A stretch of DNA of 64,000 nucleotides, taken from assembly GCA_024036415.1 (NCBI GenBank), contig JAMWET010000754.1, forward strand, positions 124,001-188,000, written 5' to 3'. Shown here in pieces: positions 33,828 through 45,465 of the stretch. The notes under the pieces were generated by a model. The model made no database searches. It worked only from the letters and a program-made list of their open reading frames with translations, and had not been told where the DNA came from. The DNA is from Prochilodus magdalenae (Eukaryota; Chordata; Actinopteri; Characiformes; Prochilodontidae). Numbering within the stretch: position 1 is the stretch's first letter; every line of letters begins with the position of its first letter. A program made the translations under genes and the position numbers.

Positions 33828-34021
33828 ATTCACGGCATTTAGCTGACGCTCTTATCCAGAGCAACTTACAAAGTTAATGATTACAGGTGGGCCTGTGTAG
33901 TGTTAGGACTCTTATTGGTGTAGCTCAGCATAGTCACCTAGACTGGGATTCAAACCCCAGTCTCCCACACGTAGGGGTGTCACCCTGAGTAGTGGTGTTA
34001 CCCACTGAGCTAAACCAACCA
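33828..34021 (-). repeat. tRNA-derived SINE, minus strand
   Basis: On the minus strand, the perfect Pol III A-box match TAGCTCAGTGG (34012-34002) is followed by the B-box-like GGTTTGAATCCC (33956-33945). A body follows, then the tail 'TAAGTTGCTCTGGATAAGAG' and 'GCGTCAGCTAAATGCC', the tail block shared by many teleost SINEs. A T-arm-like stem (GACTGGG/CCCAGTC) surrounds the B box. The copy is well preserved in its promoter boxes but is not a tRNA gene, since there is no acceptor stem or intact cloverleaf. Confidence 0.82.
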
Positions 34022-34126
34022 TGGGGATATTTAGTTTTGAGTTTTGTGTTGGCATAATTAGATGCATCGTCAGAGCACTCATACTACATTGATCATATTT
34101 ACATTCAGAGTGACCCTTTACCTAGT

Positions 34127-34413
34127 GGTCAGCAATATGGCAAAACTACCATATCATGATACTTTAGGTCATATTCACAATACAAAATATGCCTCACCAT
34201 ATTACAGAACTTGACACATCTAAAATACAATTCTAGTAACAACTAAAATTACTTTGTTTGACCATGTACAAACTATATATAAGTCCATTTAAACAGGCCT
34301 TATTATACTCACTTTATAATGAAATGTTTTTGTCAGTGTTCTGACTATAGTGCTGACTATATTGTGACATTATTTATCATGATGAATGGAATAGTATACT
34401 CATATTGCTGACC
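34127..34413. mobile_element. Short non-coding element bounded by 13-bp inverted repeats
   Basis: GGTCAGCAATATG (34127-34139) and its exact reverse complement (34401-34413) bound 287 bases of AT-rich, non-coding DNA. Internal words such as 'ACCATATCATGATACTT' and 'ATATGCCTCACCATATTAC' resemble fish interspersed debris. No clear target-site duplication was found by eye, so the superfamily is open. Confidence 0.5.
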
Positions 34414-35080
34414 TTTGGCTTAACCTGTTGACTTAATCCATTCTTTTCAGTAGATGCATTTTTAAAGAAAGCTGCAGAGATGTTTTTGCCACACATTTAT
34501 AGTTCATTTATGTAGCGGCCTCATTTATGTAGACTATTTATCTACTTAGTAACAGCTACACATCCTTTCAGACCCAGAGTGTTAAAGTTACACATAATTG
34601 CCTGTGGAGGTTTTTCAGATCTGAAGTGTGAGTGAAGCTAGAGTTTCTCATTTTCCTCCACTGCACTGTTTATCTGATGGCAAGAGTCTTATATTCTCTA
34701 TATAGCTTAATCAAACTCCAGCTTTGGAAACCCTTGTGTTGTTTACCTAGTGTTCCTTCCTTTCCTCCTGCAAATGAATTAGTGTCTTAACCATTATCTA
34801 TTAGGATCTATCAGGATCTTTGTATCAAATCGACTAAGAATCGCAAAAAAAATAACTTAATGGCTGGCTTGAAATGAAATACGTGAAGTATCAGTAGCTC
34901 TGACTTTTACATAGTACTGTACAATCCAATAGTGAAGGTGCGGAAATAGACAGTGTGAAGTATGCGTGCATGTGTAAATGTCAGGAACGGGGATGGTGTC
35001 CTTTCCGACTACACACACCTCACTGAGGCTGGTGTATACGCTGACATGCGTGCAACAACCTGTTGTCCCCACGACTTCAG
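34414..35080. other. Non-coding, no recognised feature
   Basis: AT-rich; short minus-strand frame at 34857-35072 without motifs. Nothing else was seen. Confidence 0.5.
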
Positions 35081-35084
35081 ACTG

Positions 35085-35185
35085 TCAGTTTTTATCAAAG
35101 CCGCCATCATTTCTCAAACTCGTTATGTGCACATTAATTACGCTAATGACTTTAATTGCCGATTTGGATAGGTATGTTTATGACA
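35085..35185. promoter_or_regulatory. Dense cluster of homeodomain-type cores, candidate enhancer core
   Basis: Within 35131-35160 there are ATTAATTA, CTAATGA and TTTAATTG words, giving at least four TAAT/ATTA cores in 30 bases. They lie next to 'TTTTTATCAAAGCCGCCATC' (a TCF/LEF-like ATCAAAG is included at about 35094-35100). This density is characteristic of developmental enhancers. Function and conservation are inferred. Confidence 0.38.
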
Positions 35186-37585
35186 GATAAGAAAAGGTCA
35201 GTCTTCTTTTTAAATTCATAAATCAGATCAGAAAAGGTCAGGTGGAGGTGATAAAAAAAATCAGACAAAACAAGAGCAACACAATCTACTGTTAATCCTT
35301 TCCCCACCACTTACAGGCCTCCTGTCCATTAACGCATTACACTGCCTTACTAAAACATCCACATATTAAGTTTGGATGTGATATGGATGACTGGATGACT
35401 GGATGACTGTAGGGTAAATAGAATAGCGTGCAAGGCAGCATAGAGAACCCTACTGCAGCAGATGCATACCCCCGCAAGGCGAGACTGGAATGAGTCCCCA
35501 GAGCTCTCCTCCTCTCCTGGAGCTCAGGCTGAAAAATCTCCATGCTGAAATGGATCATCTTCCTGCAGTCCTGATGAAAGAGAGCACGTCGTTTCTAATC
35601 CATGTCTCTGTCTCTGGCCTCTCCACCCACCTACTGTGCCATGATTCAGACTCACGCACTAAGGCAGTAATTCAGAACAATGTATGAGACAAAGTTCACT
35701 GAGCGATTAGGATTTGACATTGTGGATTATCACAAATGGGTGAAAATAACCCAAATCTGGTCATTAGAGTAAATTGGCATTGGACAACATCTATTTTCTG
35801 TTATTTTCTCTGTTTTCATTTCAACCTCAGAGCATTACTGGGCCCGAATTATGGAAACACAAATTTTCCTTGTTTTTCCCACATTATTTCCACATATACA
35901 GTCTATTTGGAAATTAAGCTTTAAAAAAGGCCTGCTTTTATTTTAACTGTTTTTGTGATGACACAAAAAGACACAGTGCGTTATATATATCTGTTCATTT
36001 AGCCTACTGCAGTTCTGCCCCACCCATTCACAATTAAGTTATAAAGAATATTTCACATTAGCCTTTTTAAATGATGTACAATACAAAGCAGCCTTAAAAA
36101 GCCATACAGGCATAAACACAAATATTAAATGCATAGAAACAGCCTGTTTAATTCTGAGGGATAAAGAGAGGTTGGAAAAGGTACATGAAAATACATAAAC
36201 ATCTAAAGTGGACCGTAGGGAAAAATAAAAGATGGCACAAACGTATGATATGGTGGCTTTAAAGCAGAGTAATGTGATGAATAATGGATATTGGCAAAAT
36301 AGAGACATAAAAGCTGAGATCTTTCTCAGTTTATTATATCCACAGTTGGCATAGAAGATTCTTCCACTGCATGGGATCCTTGCCCAGAATAGGCAAGGAT
36401 GGGCAAGGATGTGATTGTGTTTTTATTATATTCATAATTAATATTTCAGCTGAAATTAGTAACTAAGTAACATTCGTGGTAGTTCAAAAATAAGGGCAGC
36501 TATTACTTTTGTTTGGACAATGTTTACATATTGCCTAGCAGCCTTGCCAATAGATTGAACAGAAGTGTCACCCAATAAAGTATTTTACCCATATTTCATA
36601 TTTCAGCAAGAATAAAATTATACATAAAAAAAATTTGCCTCAAAAAGTATACGAGAGTACTTCATGTGTAGATTCCAGTAAAAGGCTGGGCTAGATGTAG
36701 CTTAATGCCAACAGGCTAAACACAGTGCTCTGACGTATCGGTTACCGATCCTGTTTTTTCCATTCCCTAGGGCAGAGTTGTGATTGGAGTAAACACACTC
36801 AAATCTGATCTTTAACTCTGGTCCTAAAACAAGTAAATGCATTCGATGTCTTTTGTTACACTGATCACCTTAGGAAGGGTTTGGAATAGGTCAAGCTTGG
36901 AGCTGAAAAGTTTCAGAATTTTGTCCAGATCTTGGCAGTTTGACCTGTTCATCAGCCCTAGCACCACAAAACACTTAGGGGATACAATAAAGGCTTTATG
37001 GCAGCTGTATTTTGCAGGGTTCCAAGGCCTTGACTAATCTTACCTTTAGCCACAGTCTTTACAGAATGACCCGTATCCGTCCGAGAATGGTGCAGAATAG
37101 AAGAGGGTTTTTTTTAGACAGTTATTTAGGAGCTTGGTAAAACTGGCGAAACAGAAAATGGAATGGGATCAGGATGTACATACGATTAGTAACGAAGGCG
37201 ATTGGCATATACTAAGGCCACACTGTATTAAAATTGAATATATTATTATATTGCAGTGTATTCATTTACAAAACATCCAGTTAACTCAGACACAGCTGAT
37301 CAGCCAACACATAGTATCCATATTTATATATTGCTATAAACTAATATAGCAATCAAACACAAGACATTAATAGATTCCCAAATGTAGAAGGTAAATACAT
37401 ACATCAAAACTTGTTTCATCTTGTTGCATTAATTACCTCATTATGGTTTAACTGACTTGTTGATGCGGTTTAGGATCAACGATGTACTGTGAACCAAACT
37501 TCCCAGAGTAGCTAAGTGTTGAAGTCAACCGTTTTGGATGGCTCCCACTTCCCGATACTTTTTCAATTTTTTATGTTTCTGGTTA
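35186..37585. other. Non-coding, no gene seen
   Basis: Contains a short GGATGACT triplication at about 35384-35409 and a triple 'GGCAAGGAT' at about 36391-36412. 'GCCCCACCCATTCACA' at about 36015-36030 is shared with 39410-39425, suggesting old repeat debris. Frames such as 36039-36308 (minus) have no domain. Confidence 0.5.
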
Positions 37586-37589
37586 GAAC

Positions 37590-37690
37590 TCAGCTTAACT
37601 GCTGTTCCTCATGGGTCACAGGGGGTGCTGGAGTCTATATGCCAGTAGTCATTGGGGGAAGCAGAAACAACCCCGGACAGGTTCAGGAAA
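37590..37690 (-). repeat. Fragment of the 2686/53241-type SINE-like repeat, reverse orientation
   Basis: 'GGGGGTGCTGGAGTCTAT', 'AGTCATTGGGGGAAG' and 'ACCCCGGACAGGTTC' are reverse complements, with changes, of the body and tail segment ('CCTGTCCAGGGTG', 'GGGATAGGCTCCAGC' type) of the family. It lies inside a 160-codon open frame (37516-37998), which is therefore not a gene. Confidence 0.55.
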
Positions 37691-40146
37691 AAAAAAAAAG
37701 AAATGATGAATACAATCTTAAGCATCTGTGGCCTAACACCTGTTGGCAAAAATGGCTGCCTGCTGTGTTAATGTATATGGTATGCTATGTATATGGTGAA
37801 GTCTTTCAAACCGACCTGGATGGAGAATGTGTTCACAGAGAAGTTTTGGTTGGCTATTGCCTTCCAGTGGTTGCTAGCATTGTTAGCCTTGTAGGTAACT
37901 ACATCTGGGGTAAATGGAAAATCACTAAACCATTACTTTCACAAAGTATGTATTGCACAGCCCTAGCATGTACGCTAATCTATCTTAGTGTCTTATAGCA
38001 GATGACCATCTATATTGGAAGCTCTTTACTGCCTAAAGCCTCTATATGGTTCCACAGAAGCAGAATATCGCCCACCTGTTTTAGAGGAAAAATCCTTGCC
38101 CATCTTTCAGTCTGTGGGGAGATCCAGATTATAAAAGTCAGTGGTGCATATTACATGCTGCACATGTTGTAGACTGCAGATTGAGGCCATGGTCGCATTC
38201 TCAGTAAAACACATTGAAGCCGTATGTTGATCTGTCTGTAGAAGATGGGATAAAAGCACTTTCTGTCTTTTAACCCTAAAGGGCAATGCTCGAAATCACA
38301 CAGAACTCAGCTCGGAGAGCCATTGTCTTTTCTCAGGAGCACAGAAAAGGCCTTATTGTTAACTGAGAGTATCATCTATTCTGACCCGTTAAAAGGCATG
38401 AGTAAAATGCATGAGATAATAGAAACAAATGCTCGGTGTAGACAGAGAGTACCATTTTCTGCATGGCTTGAGTCGGTGAATCAAAATCTGAAGCAACATG
38501 ATGTATTCACAGCGGTATTCCAGTATATTTCAGCAAGACAAGCAGTCCCCCAAGGGCTCCAGTCTACCTAGACGTAACCTACATTATAGGTATTTTCATG
38601 GGACACAATGGAAAGAAGATACTGGATGGTATATTGATGAAATGAACTTAACAAATCTTTACAGGGAACACACCTACATATTTCAGTGCACATTCACTGT
38701 TTATTTGCTCAGTTGCATCTTGGGATAAATCAGCAAAACATACATTTTGGCCAAATTTGACAGCATAGCAAAAAGTAAACCATATTCCTAAATATAAGTA
38801 TATAACCATCTCATACATTAATGACATCTATTAAATTCATGTATGCATTTAGGTGGTTACAGCTGCATTTACCCCAACACCTTTTTGTACCTTCAATAAG
38901 ATAAAAGACATGAGTTGAAGAGATATTTGCTAGCTAGGGTGGAGGTCAGCATACTGCAAAGGGGAACTGCTTTCAGATCACTGTGAGAAAGGCCGACACT
39001 GCACGCAACTCAGTGGATGTGCGCTCTTTGATTTGTGTCTCAGCAAGGCTCCATCTTCTGTTCACTCAAGATTGTAATCAGAAGCCCAGGGAGCCAGGAT
39101 GGATGTGCCAAGTCATGTATACAGTAATTATTGGAGAGAGTAGTATGTTGATGTCTTAACAGCCTGTAAACATCTTTTTTGAACCTGTCAGAACTTAAGT
39201 AGATAGCGAAAAAATATCTTAGTGTTATGACTTAATCTATTGATGCCTGATTTTGTCCTAATGGTTACTCACTCGGCCATTTACAGAGCCCATATCATGG
39301 CCTTTTTAAATACAAATGTAATATTTAAATGCTTAAAAATGTTTATAAATTGCTTTTGCAAATAAATTCCTTCATATAAATTTATATAAAATTGGCCCAG
39401 GATAGTTTAGCCCCACCCATTCACACTGACATTAAATTTTCTATGTCATGTTTTAAGCACAGTATCAAAAACTAGAGCTGGCTCGAATACCATTTTTGGG
39501 CTCTGGAGCTTTGGCTGTTAATCCACACTGAAGCTTCACCCTGATAAAGTTATTCTGAAAATCTGCGTCCCTCAGTTTTGTAGGACAGTGGATTGTTTCT
39601 GTCTCCAGCTCCAGCTGGGGCTGCTAGTTGCTTTCCTTGCTCCATGTGGTAGACCTGCTAGCCTTTTTTAGCGTCAGGCTCGTGGAAAAGGCAGTGGGCT
39701 AACTACTTATACATCCCAGTGTGGGCTGACAAAATGTATTGTGGCACTGTCACACTGCGTTACATGTAGTTCAGTGTTTTACAGAGAAGAATTATTTTTG
39801 TTGGGCTATTTTAGGTTCACTCATACAAAGACTTTTATGTCAAAGAGCCTGGATACGGGTGGAGTGGTGGGTTTTCCAGAGTAAAGCAGTAGAGCACTGA
39901 CTTTCTTCAGGGCATGTTTCACACAGTTTCCAGCAAATTAGAAATAAATCTTTGGTACAGACCATAACCTTGAGTTGTAGGGAACTCTAAACATTATAAT
40001 ATTTTATTGAGTCCCCAGAATTAAAAAAAGAAAACCTACCCAACGAATGAACAACAAAATACTTGAATATTTGGGTCTAGCCCTACAACTGCAAACTGTT
40101 TTATTTGAAAAATTTTCAATTAGTCATTTATAATTTTATGTTTATG

Positions 40147-40148
<2 letters not shown>
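37691..40148. other. Non-coding, no gene seen
   Basis: 37700-38000 keeps an open frame, but with repeat-like words ('TAGCATTGTTAGCC') and no domain. 39285-39425 ('CCATATCATGGCCTTTTTAA', 'GCCCCACCCATTCACA') looks like debris of a dispersed family. Nothing else is supported. Confidence 0.5.
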
Positions 40149-40197
<49 letters not shown>

Positions 40198-40214
40198 TAT
40201 ATATATATAATAGT

Positions 40215-40249
<35 letters not shown>

Positions 40250-40369
40250 TATATATATAATATATATATATATATATTATACATTGTACATTAGTACACT
40301 ATACATACACCATAATATATATATTATATATATATATATATAGAATATAATATAATATATATATATATT

Positions 40370-40401
<32 letters not shown>

Positions 40402-40402
40402 T
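40149..40402. repeat. (TA)n-rich tract
   Basis: About 250 bases of TA repeat with TAATA interruptions and a 40-base mixed insert at about 40278-40316. The two (TA)n halves could fold on each other. It is likely unstable in length and hard to assemble. Confidence 0.93.
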
Positions 40403-40585
40403 ATGATTTAGGATTCAATATTAACAGTATTGCAGCAGCTTGTTTAAAGGGAAAGGTAGCAGTGTACACTGAGAAAAGAAAATTTTTTACACCCACTTGC
40501 ACCTACAGCTGCCACAAGTGACTTACAGCTTTTTAAAGAGTGATGCAATTGTAAGAAATGTGCAGAATTGTAAAAGGTAATATGT

Positions 40586-40848
40586 ATATATATTGTCGCT
40601 GTCCGAAGAAAAACATGTATCTTCATTTTTGTTGATTTTTACTTTTATGCCTCATTTGATCACATGAGCTGCTTTTTACACTGTGTGTGAATTTCATGAA
40701 GAATGGACCGACAGAAATGGCCCAAAACTGCCTGGAAAGCCGTCTGATTCCTTTGACTTCCATTCAAATTTACTTAGCTTTTTGGCCTCTCCTGTAAAGT
40801 TGCCATTTTGGAGATACCTGTTTTCCTTTGGACAGCGAAGATATATAT
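40586..40848 (+). mobile_element. Best-preserved copy of a short inverted-repeat (MITE-like) element, 263 bp
   Basis: The left end (40586-40622, containing GTCGCTGTCCGAAGAAAAAC) and the right end (40812-40848, containing CTTTGGACAGCGAAG) are imperfect inverted repeats of about 37 bases, roughly 31 of 37 matching by eye. The interior carries 'TGTGTGTGAATTTCATGAAG', 'ATGGACCGACAGAAATGGCC' and 'CCTGTAAAGTTGCCATTTTG', also found in the partial copies. It is non-coding; both open frames over it are chance. The size and inverted ends fit a non-autonomous DNA transposon. The superfamily is unknown because the TA-rich flanks hide any target duplication. Confidence 0.72.
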
Positions 40849-43800
40849 TTTTTACCTTCTTACAACTGCTAACTGCTACCTTTCCCTTTAAACAGGCAGC
40901 TGCAATACTGTTACAATTAAATCCTAAATCATAACTCAGCCTCACTGTAAAACGATGTCAGTACAAATGCAGCAAGCCGGCGGATATGAATTCATTTTAT
41001 GTAGCTAAGCAGTTTGCCTTATTTGCTTTCTTTTTCTGTGTGGTGGAATCATGCGACGTCCCCATCAATATTCATATACTTCCACTCATTAAAATGAAAA
41101 TTTGTTATTGGACATGTACGGCCTCTGGCCCGCGCAGCTTCCTCCATAAAAAAGGTACATACTCAGAGATGAAAGTAGGATGGCAGAGCCCGTGCTTATT
41201 CAGCAGTCTGTTGTGGTTAAAGGAAAATGCTGACTTTTGGCATTCTTTGCAAAATTAACAATGCATTATCATTTAGATACCTGGGGAGTGATAAAATACT
41301 GACTGCAGTTTATGCCTAGCTGTATGTCCCATAACCACTGTTTTGAGTTATTTTTATTGTGAAATGTTTCTGAAGAGCATAGATTTGCTGGTGCTAATGT
41401 TATTCCAGAGAAAGAGGGTGGGGGGCACGTTTAAGTGACTGAAGAGTAATGGAGCTCGGTGTGCTGAGGGGTTGAAATGCTATTTTCATTTATGTGGTAG
41501 GAGCTCTTTGAATGTACTGCAGAAGCAGTTCTCCTCTGAGAACAAGCATGTAAACAAATACATCTTTTGGCTTGCACCATGCCAGTAACTGCTGTCTGGC
41601 TTTCAGGATCCAGTCGTTGATTTCCATGCATGATGTCTTTGATGTAGTTGCCAGCCAGATAAAAGCAATAATTTGACTGAAACGTCCAATATCTGGTTGG
41701 TTCTTTACATTTGCAATGCTGCTATGCGGCTAATGTAGCTAATTCGACACAACCCTATACTCCTCCCATTGTCACTGTGCGAAATGCATGCCTGAGTCAC
41801 CATGTTGTATGGATAGGTGATCTTAAATAGACTTGCTTATCTGGTTTCTGGCCCTGCATGATATAATTATCTTTAAAATGATCTACAAAATGGTCAAACA
41901 TCACCAACATTATGGCTAAAACACAGCCTTGCTTATGGTTTCAGCTGTGTGATGTACTTTTAACCATTTTTATAGACAGCAGTACATCATACAGTGTCAA
42001 AAATCAAATAACCAAGTCTATTTGAGATCGCTGAACCACACGACATGGTTTGAGGCAAGCGTGCAATGAGTTAGGAATGCAGTTTGAAGCTTCCATTGCT
42101 TGTTAGCCACATCAGCTTTGTAGCTTCAGTAACAAAACTAAAGAAGCAAACTTCAGACACCAAAATATGTTTATGTCTAGAGATGATACACTTTGTGGGT
42201 CTGTTTTAAATCTTCTTACTTATATTATTCTTGGATTGATCTGTAGGCCCAGCCTGTAGAACGTCAGTCCGGTGTTGTTTATCCCGGCTCCCATTTTGAA
42301 AGTGTGAATGAGAGTAATGACGTCAATCACATTGACGTATGATACAGTAAAACTCCAGAATGGTTGTAACTGACAGTCTGTCTGGTGTCTTACCCTGGTT
42401 TACAGACCTAGATTGAGCGCTTGGATTTGCTCCATTTGGAGAGTATCGCTTTCCTCTGAGTCTTCAGATGAGATGGGAAATATTGGAAACAATTACACTG
42501 AGATTTTCTTCAATAACGCTGAAGGATTGTGTGTATTCTGGCATGAGCGGAATGTTTTATCTCCTGAAATAGCAGAAAAAAGCCACCACGCTAGCACAGA
42601 CTAATAACACTATAAAATTCCATATATGAATTCCATAAGCGCTGGGTTGTGCTGCTAGGGTTTGATATTATGATGTTTTCTGAATAAATAATAGCTTCAG
42701 ATGATATTTAAGTTTGCATTTATATAGTTAGGCGATTCAAGCCGTGCTCCCTGAGTACTGCTACCCTCTGTAGGGAGCGTCTTATAAGCCTGAGATTGTT
42801 TTAGCTTGTATTAATTGAACTGTTCTGTGCTGCTACTTATTAAATTGCACCAACAGGAATCTTATATAGTATAGTAAATATGAACCAGAGCGCAAATGAG
42901 TTTCAGATCTTACAGTGAATTTATTGTTTATGTATTTCAAACTTTTCTTTGAAAATAGAAAGTCTCCAGTGGATTTCAGACCCTGCAGTTAATTACGTTT
43001 TTGTTGTGCATCATGTGACTGAAGCTCTCTTGGCTGCATCTCTGTCTGTTTTATGTAAAATGAAATCTCTTTGTTAGTCTGACGTCTGTGACTTTTGGTG
43101 GCAGCTCAGCTTTATCTGCAAAAGCTATGCAGCTCTTCAAGACGTTATTCTCCCATGTGATTATTGAATAACACATCAAGGATGAAGTAATGTCCTATCA
43201 GTTCCATGTGATGGTATTATTTTCGCTTTTATCTATCTGCCTGAGAGTTATGTTTTACCAGCGTTCTGGTCTGGTCTGTAGCTGTCATGATAACAAATTT
43301 TGACGATGTGAAACCTGAAGGACTATCATTATGGAAGTTCACAATAGCTCTTTGCATGGCTTTGTCAAAGAGTCTGGTTGTTCTGTGTAAGAATCCAGAT
43401 GGAAGAATAAGCACTTTCCTCAGTACAGCGTCTCGCTTTTTCCTAAACTGAAATAGCAGCCAGTTCGCCGTGCCCTTGGACATTGTAGTTATTTGGCATT
43501 TTGTGTCTGGAAAGGTAACTGCTCAAAATTCACAGTAATCTGGGAAAACTGTTTTGAAGATCTTCAAACTGAAGGTCATAAAGAGACAAGGGGAAATAGG
43601 ACAGGTGTGGGTTTGTTCTGGTGGTTTGGGGTAAGAATCATTTTTTGTTTCATGAAGGGAAAGAGGTGGCTCTGAAGGTTTTGGAATTTCATGTACTATT
43701 TTTTAATGCTTCCTTTCAGTCTTGTTCTTTTAGGACATGTAAGAATGGAGATATTTTAATGCGCAGCCGGACTGTGAAGGACAGTGAGGAAGCACAAATT

Positions 43801-45414
43801 TAGATATTGGTCAGTTTTTAGAAGGTGACTTTGCTTCACTGAACTACATAATTGGGGAACATTGTGCTCCTGTGTGAGTCTATGGTACATTAAGCATCAT
43901 CATTAGTAAAATTTCAGTGATGCTGTCTTGTTGAGTAGTTCCGCTCAGGTCTTAATAATAACTAATGAGGACTAGATTTGGATTATGAAGTAGTCAGATC
44001 ATTTAGTTGGAGAAAGGGCTAAAAGATTAATGACCTTATATTAAAATTGCCATTTAAAAGATTAAAACCGCGTCTTGTATAGCAATCATTAATATAATAT
44101 CAGAGCTTGTAAACTGCCTGTGGATGAATTAGACCTATCAGAGGCAGCCAAACAACTATATGCTGTGACATCACAACTACAGCAAACTGAGAAAGAGGAT
44201 GTTCCTTTCTTACCGACCAAATAACAGGCCCGGACCTCAGTTCCCAGAAAATAATAATGAATCAATACTGAATCTTAGGGCTAGTCCATTTCTTCTCCAT
44301 CCAGTCTTTTTTGATTGCTCATGCTATTCTCACTGCACCTACCTTTTCTCATCTCTGTGTAAATGTATTCCTGTGAAGGTTTGGAATGAAGCATGAAACA
44401 CACATGAAACAGCTGTGCTTTATTGAAAGTCTGCAGCACCAGTTCGGATCACTGGGGTATTAAGTATAAATGCTTGGCGCACTGAATAATGCATTGCTTC
44501 ACATTCATTCAGAGTGCAGATTAGCATAGGAAGTATGTAACTGCTTATTGTAGCTTTATTTATCTATGGCTTTGGTGAGTCCTGAATTATTTATGTCTAT
44601 GTCTTCTCTTGTTCTCACAGACGGGGTAGACATTAGAACTGATGTAAGTGTGGCTTAAAAGGTTCACACAGGCAGCCAAAGTTTCTCGTTTCTTAATTTT
44701 TCCTCAGGATGGTGCATTACAACTCAGACAAATTAGATCTTAACCACACGTCTAGAGTGTCCGGAACTTATTGCCATGTGGTCTAGTCATTAGCCGGCGC
44801 GGTTGATGGGCATGTTGACTTTTGTTTCAGGAATGGGAAGTGGCGATAGAATGAATGTGTTTTGGAATGTCTTTATACTCCTGTATTTCAAATATGATTT
44901 TCCTTTTTTTAAATATTTATTTGCACACATCATTTATATATCGGTTTGGGCAGATTATTGCTAAAATTACGGACATTTTGAAGCAAAAATCATCAGCATC
45001 AGACAGATGTTTAATTCTTAATCCAATATTAAATGAATACCATATTATATTTGGAAAAATAATGTTGGATTTCTCCCTGATGCTAATACAGGTAAATGTA
45101 GGTTTTATAAATATATACATATCAGCAGATATGTACATAAAAGAAATTAGGATTAGTTAGCAATTCCCATATTGGTGGGTCCTTATTCCCAACAAATTCT
45201 AAAGTTTAGGTAGGCCTGTGCCAATGTTGTTTATAAAACTAATTAGCCATTCTTTCTCTTATATTATTGATGGTAATTCCAGCTAATCAATCTGGGTCAA
45301 ACTATAAAAATGGACGGATTCCAAAACAACTCTAAACTAAAAGGACTTCATTGAGATGTGACAGTGTAAAGCTATGTTAACCAATGCTCTTTTAAAACAA
45401 GCAGATTAGTTGAA
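40849..45414. other. Non-coding, no gene seen
   Basis: About 4.5 kb with short frames only. A consensus CRE octamer TGACGTCA lies at 42318-42325, with a half-site TGACGT at about 42332-42337. A 14-bp stem hairpin occurs at 41945-41994. The frames at 43229-43483 (minus), 43493-43803 (plus) and 44855-45160 (plus) show no domain or splice context. Confidence 0.5.
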
Positions 45415-45465
45415 TTAGATAGATAGATGGATAGATAGATGGATAGATAGATAGATAGATAGATC
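45415..45465 (+). repeat. (GATA)n microsatellite
   Basis: Tandem AGAT/GATA units with two GATG variants. Short, imperfect tetranucleotide tract. Confidence 0.95.

Noticed and set aside
33940..34012. Possible tRNA gene (A and B boxes present)
   Set aside because: No acceptor stem or cloverleaf can be formed, and the boxes continue into a SINE body with a typical tail.
37516..37998. 160-codon plus-strand open frame with hydrophobic C-terminal part
   Set aside because: Its first third covers a reversed SINE-like fragment (37590-37690) with an A-run, so the frame is not a conserved gene.
40149..40402. Possible functional palindrome or replication origin in the (TA)n tract
   Set aside because: Simple TA slippage explains it; nothing ties it to an origin.
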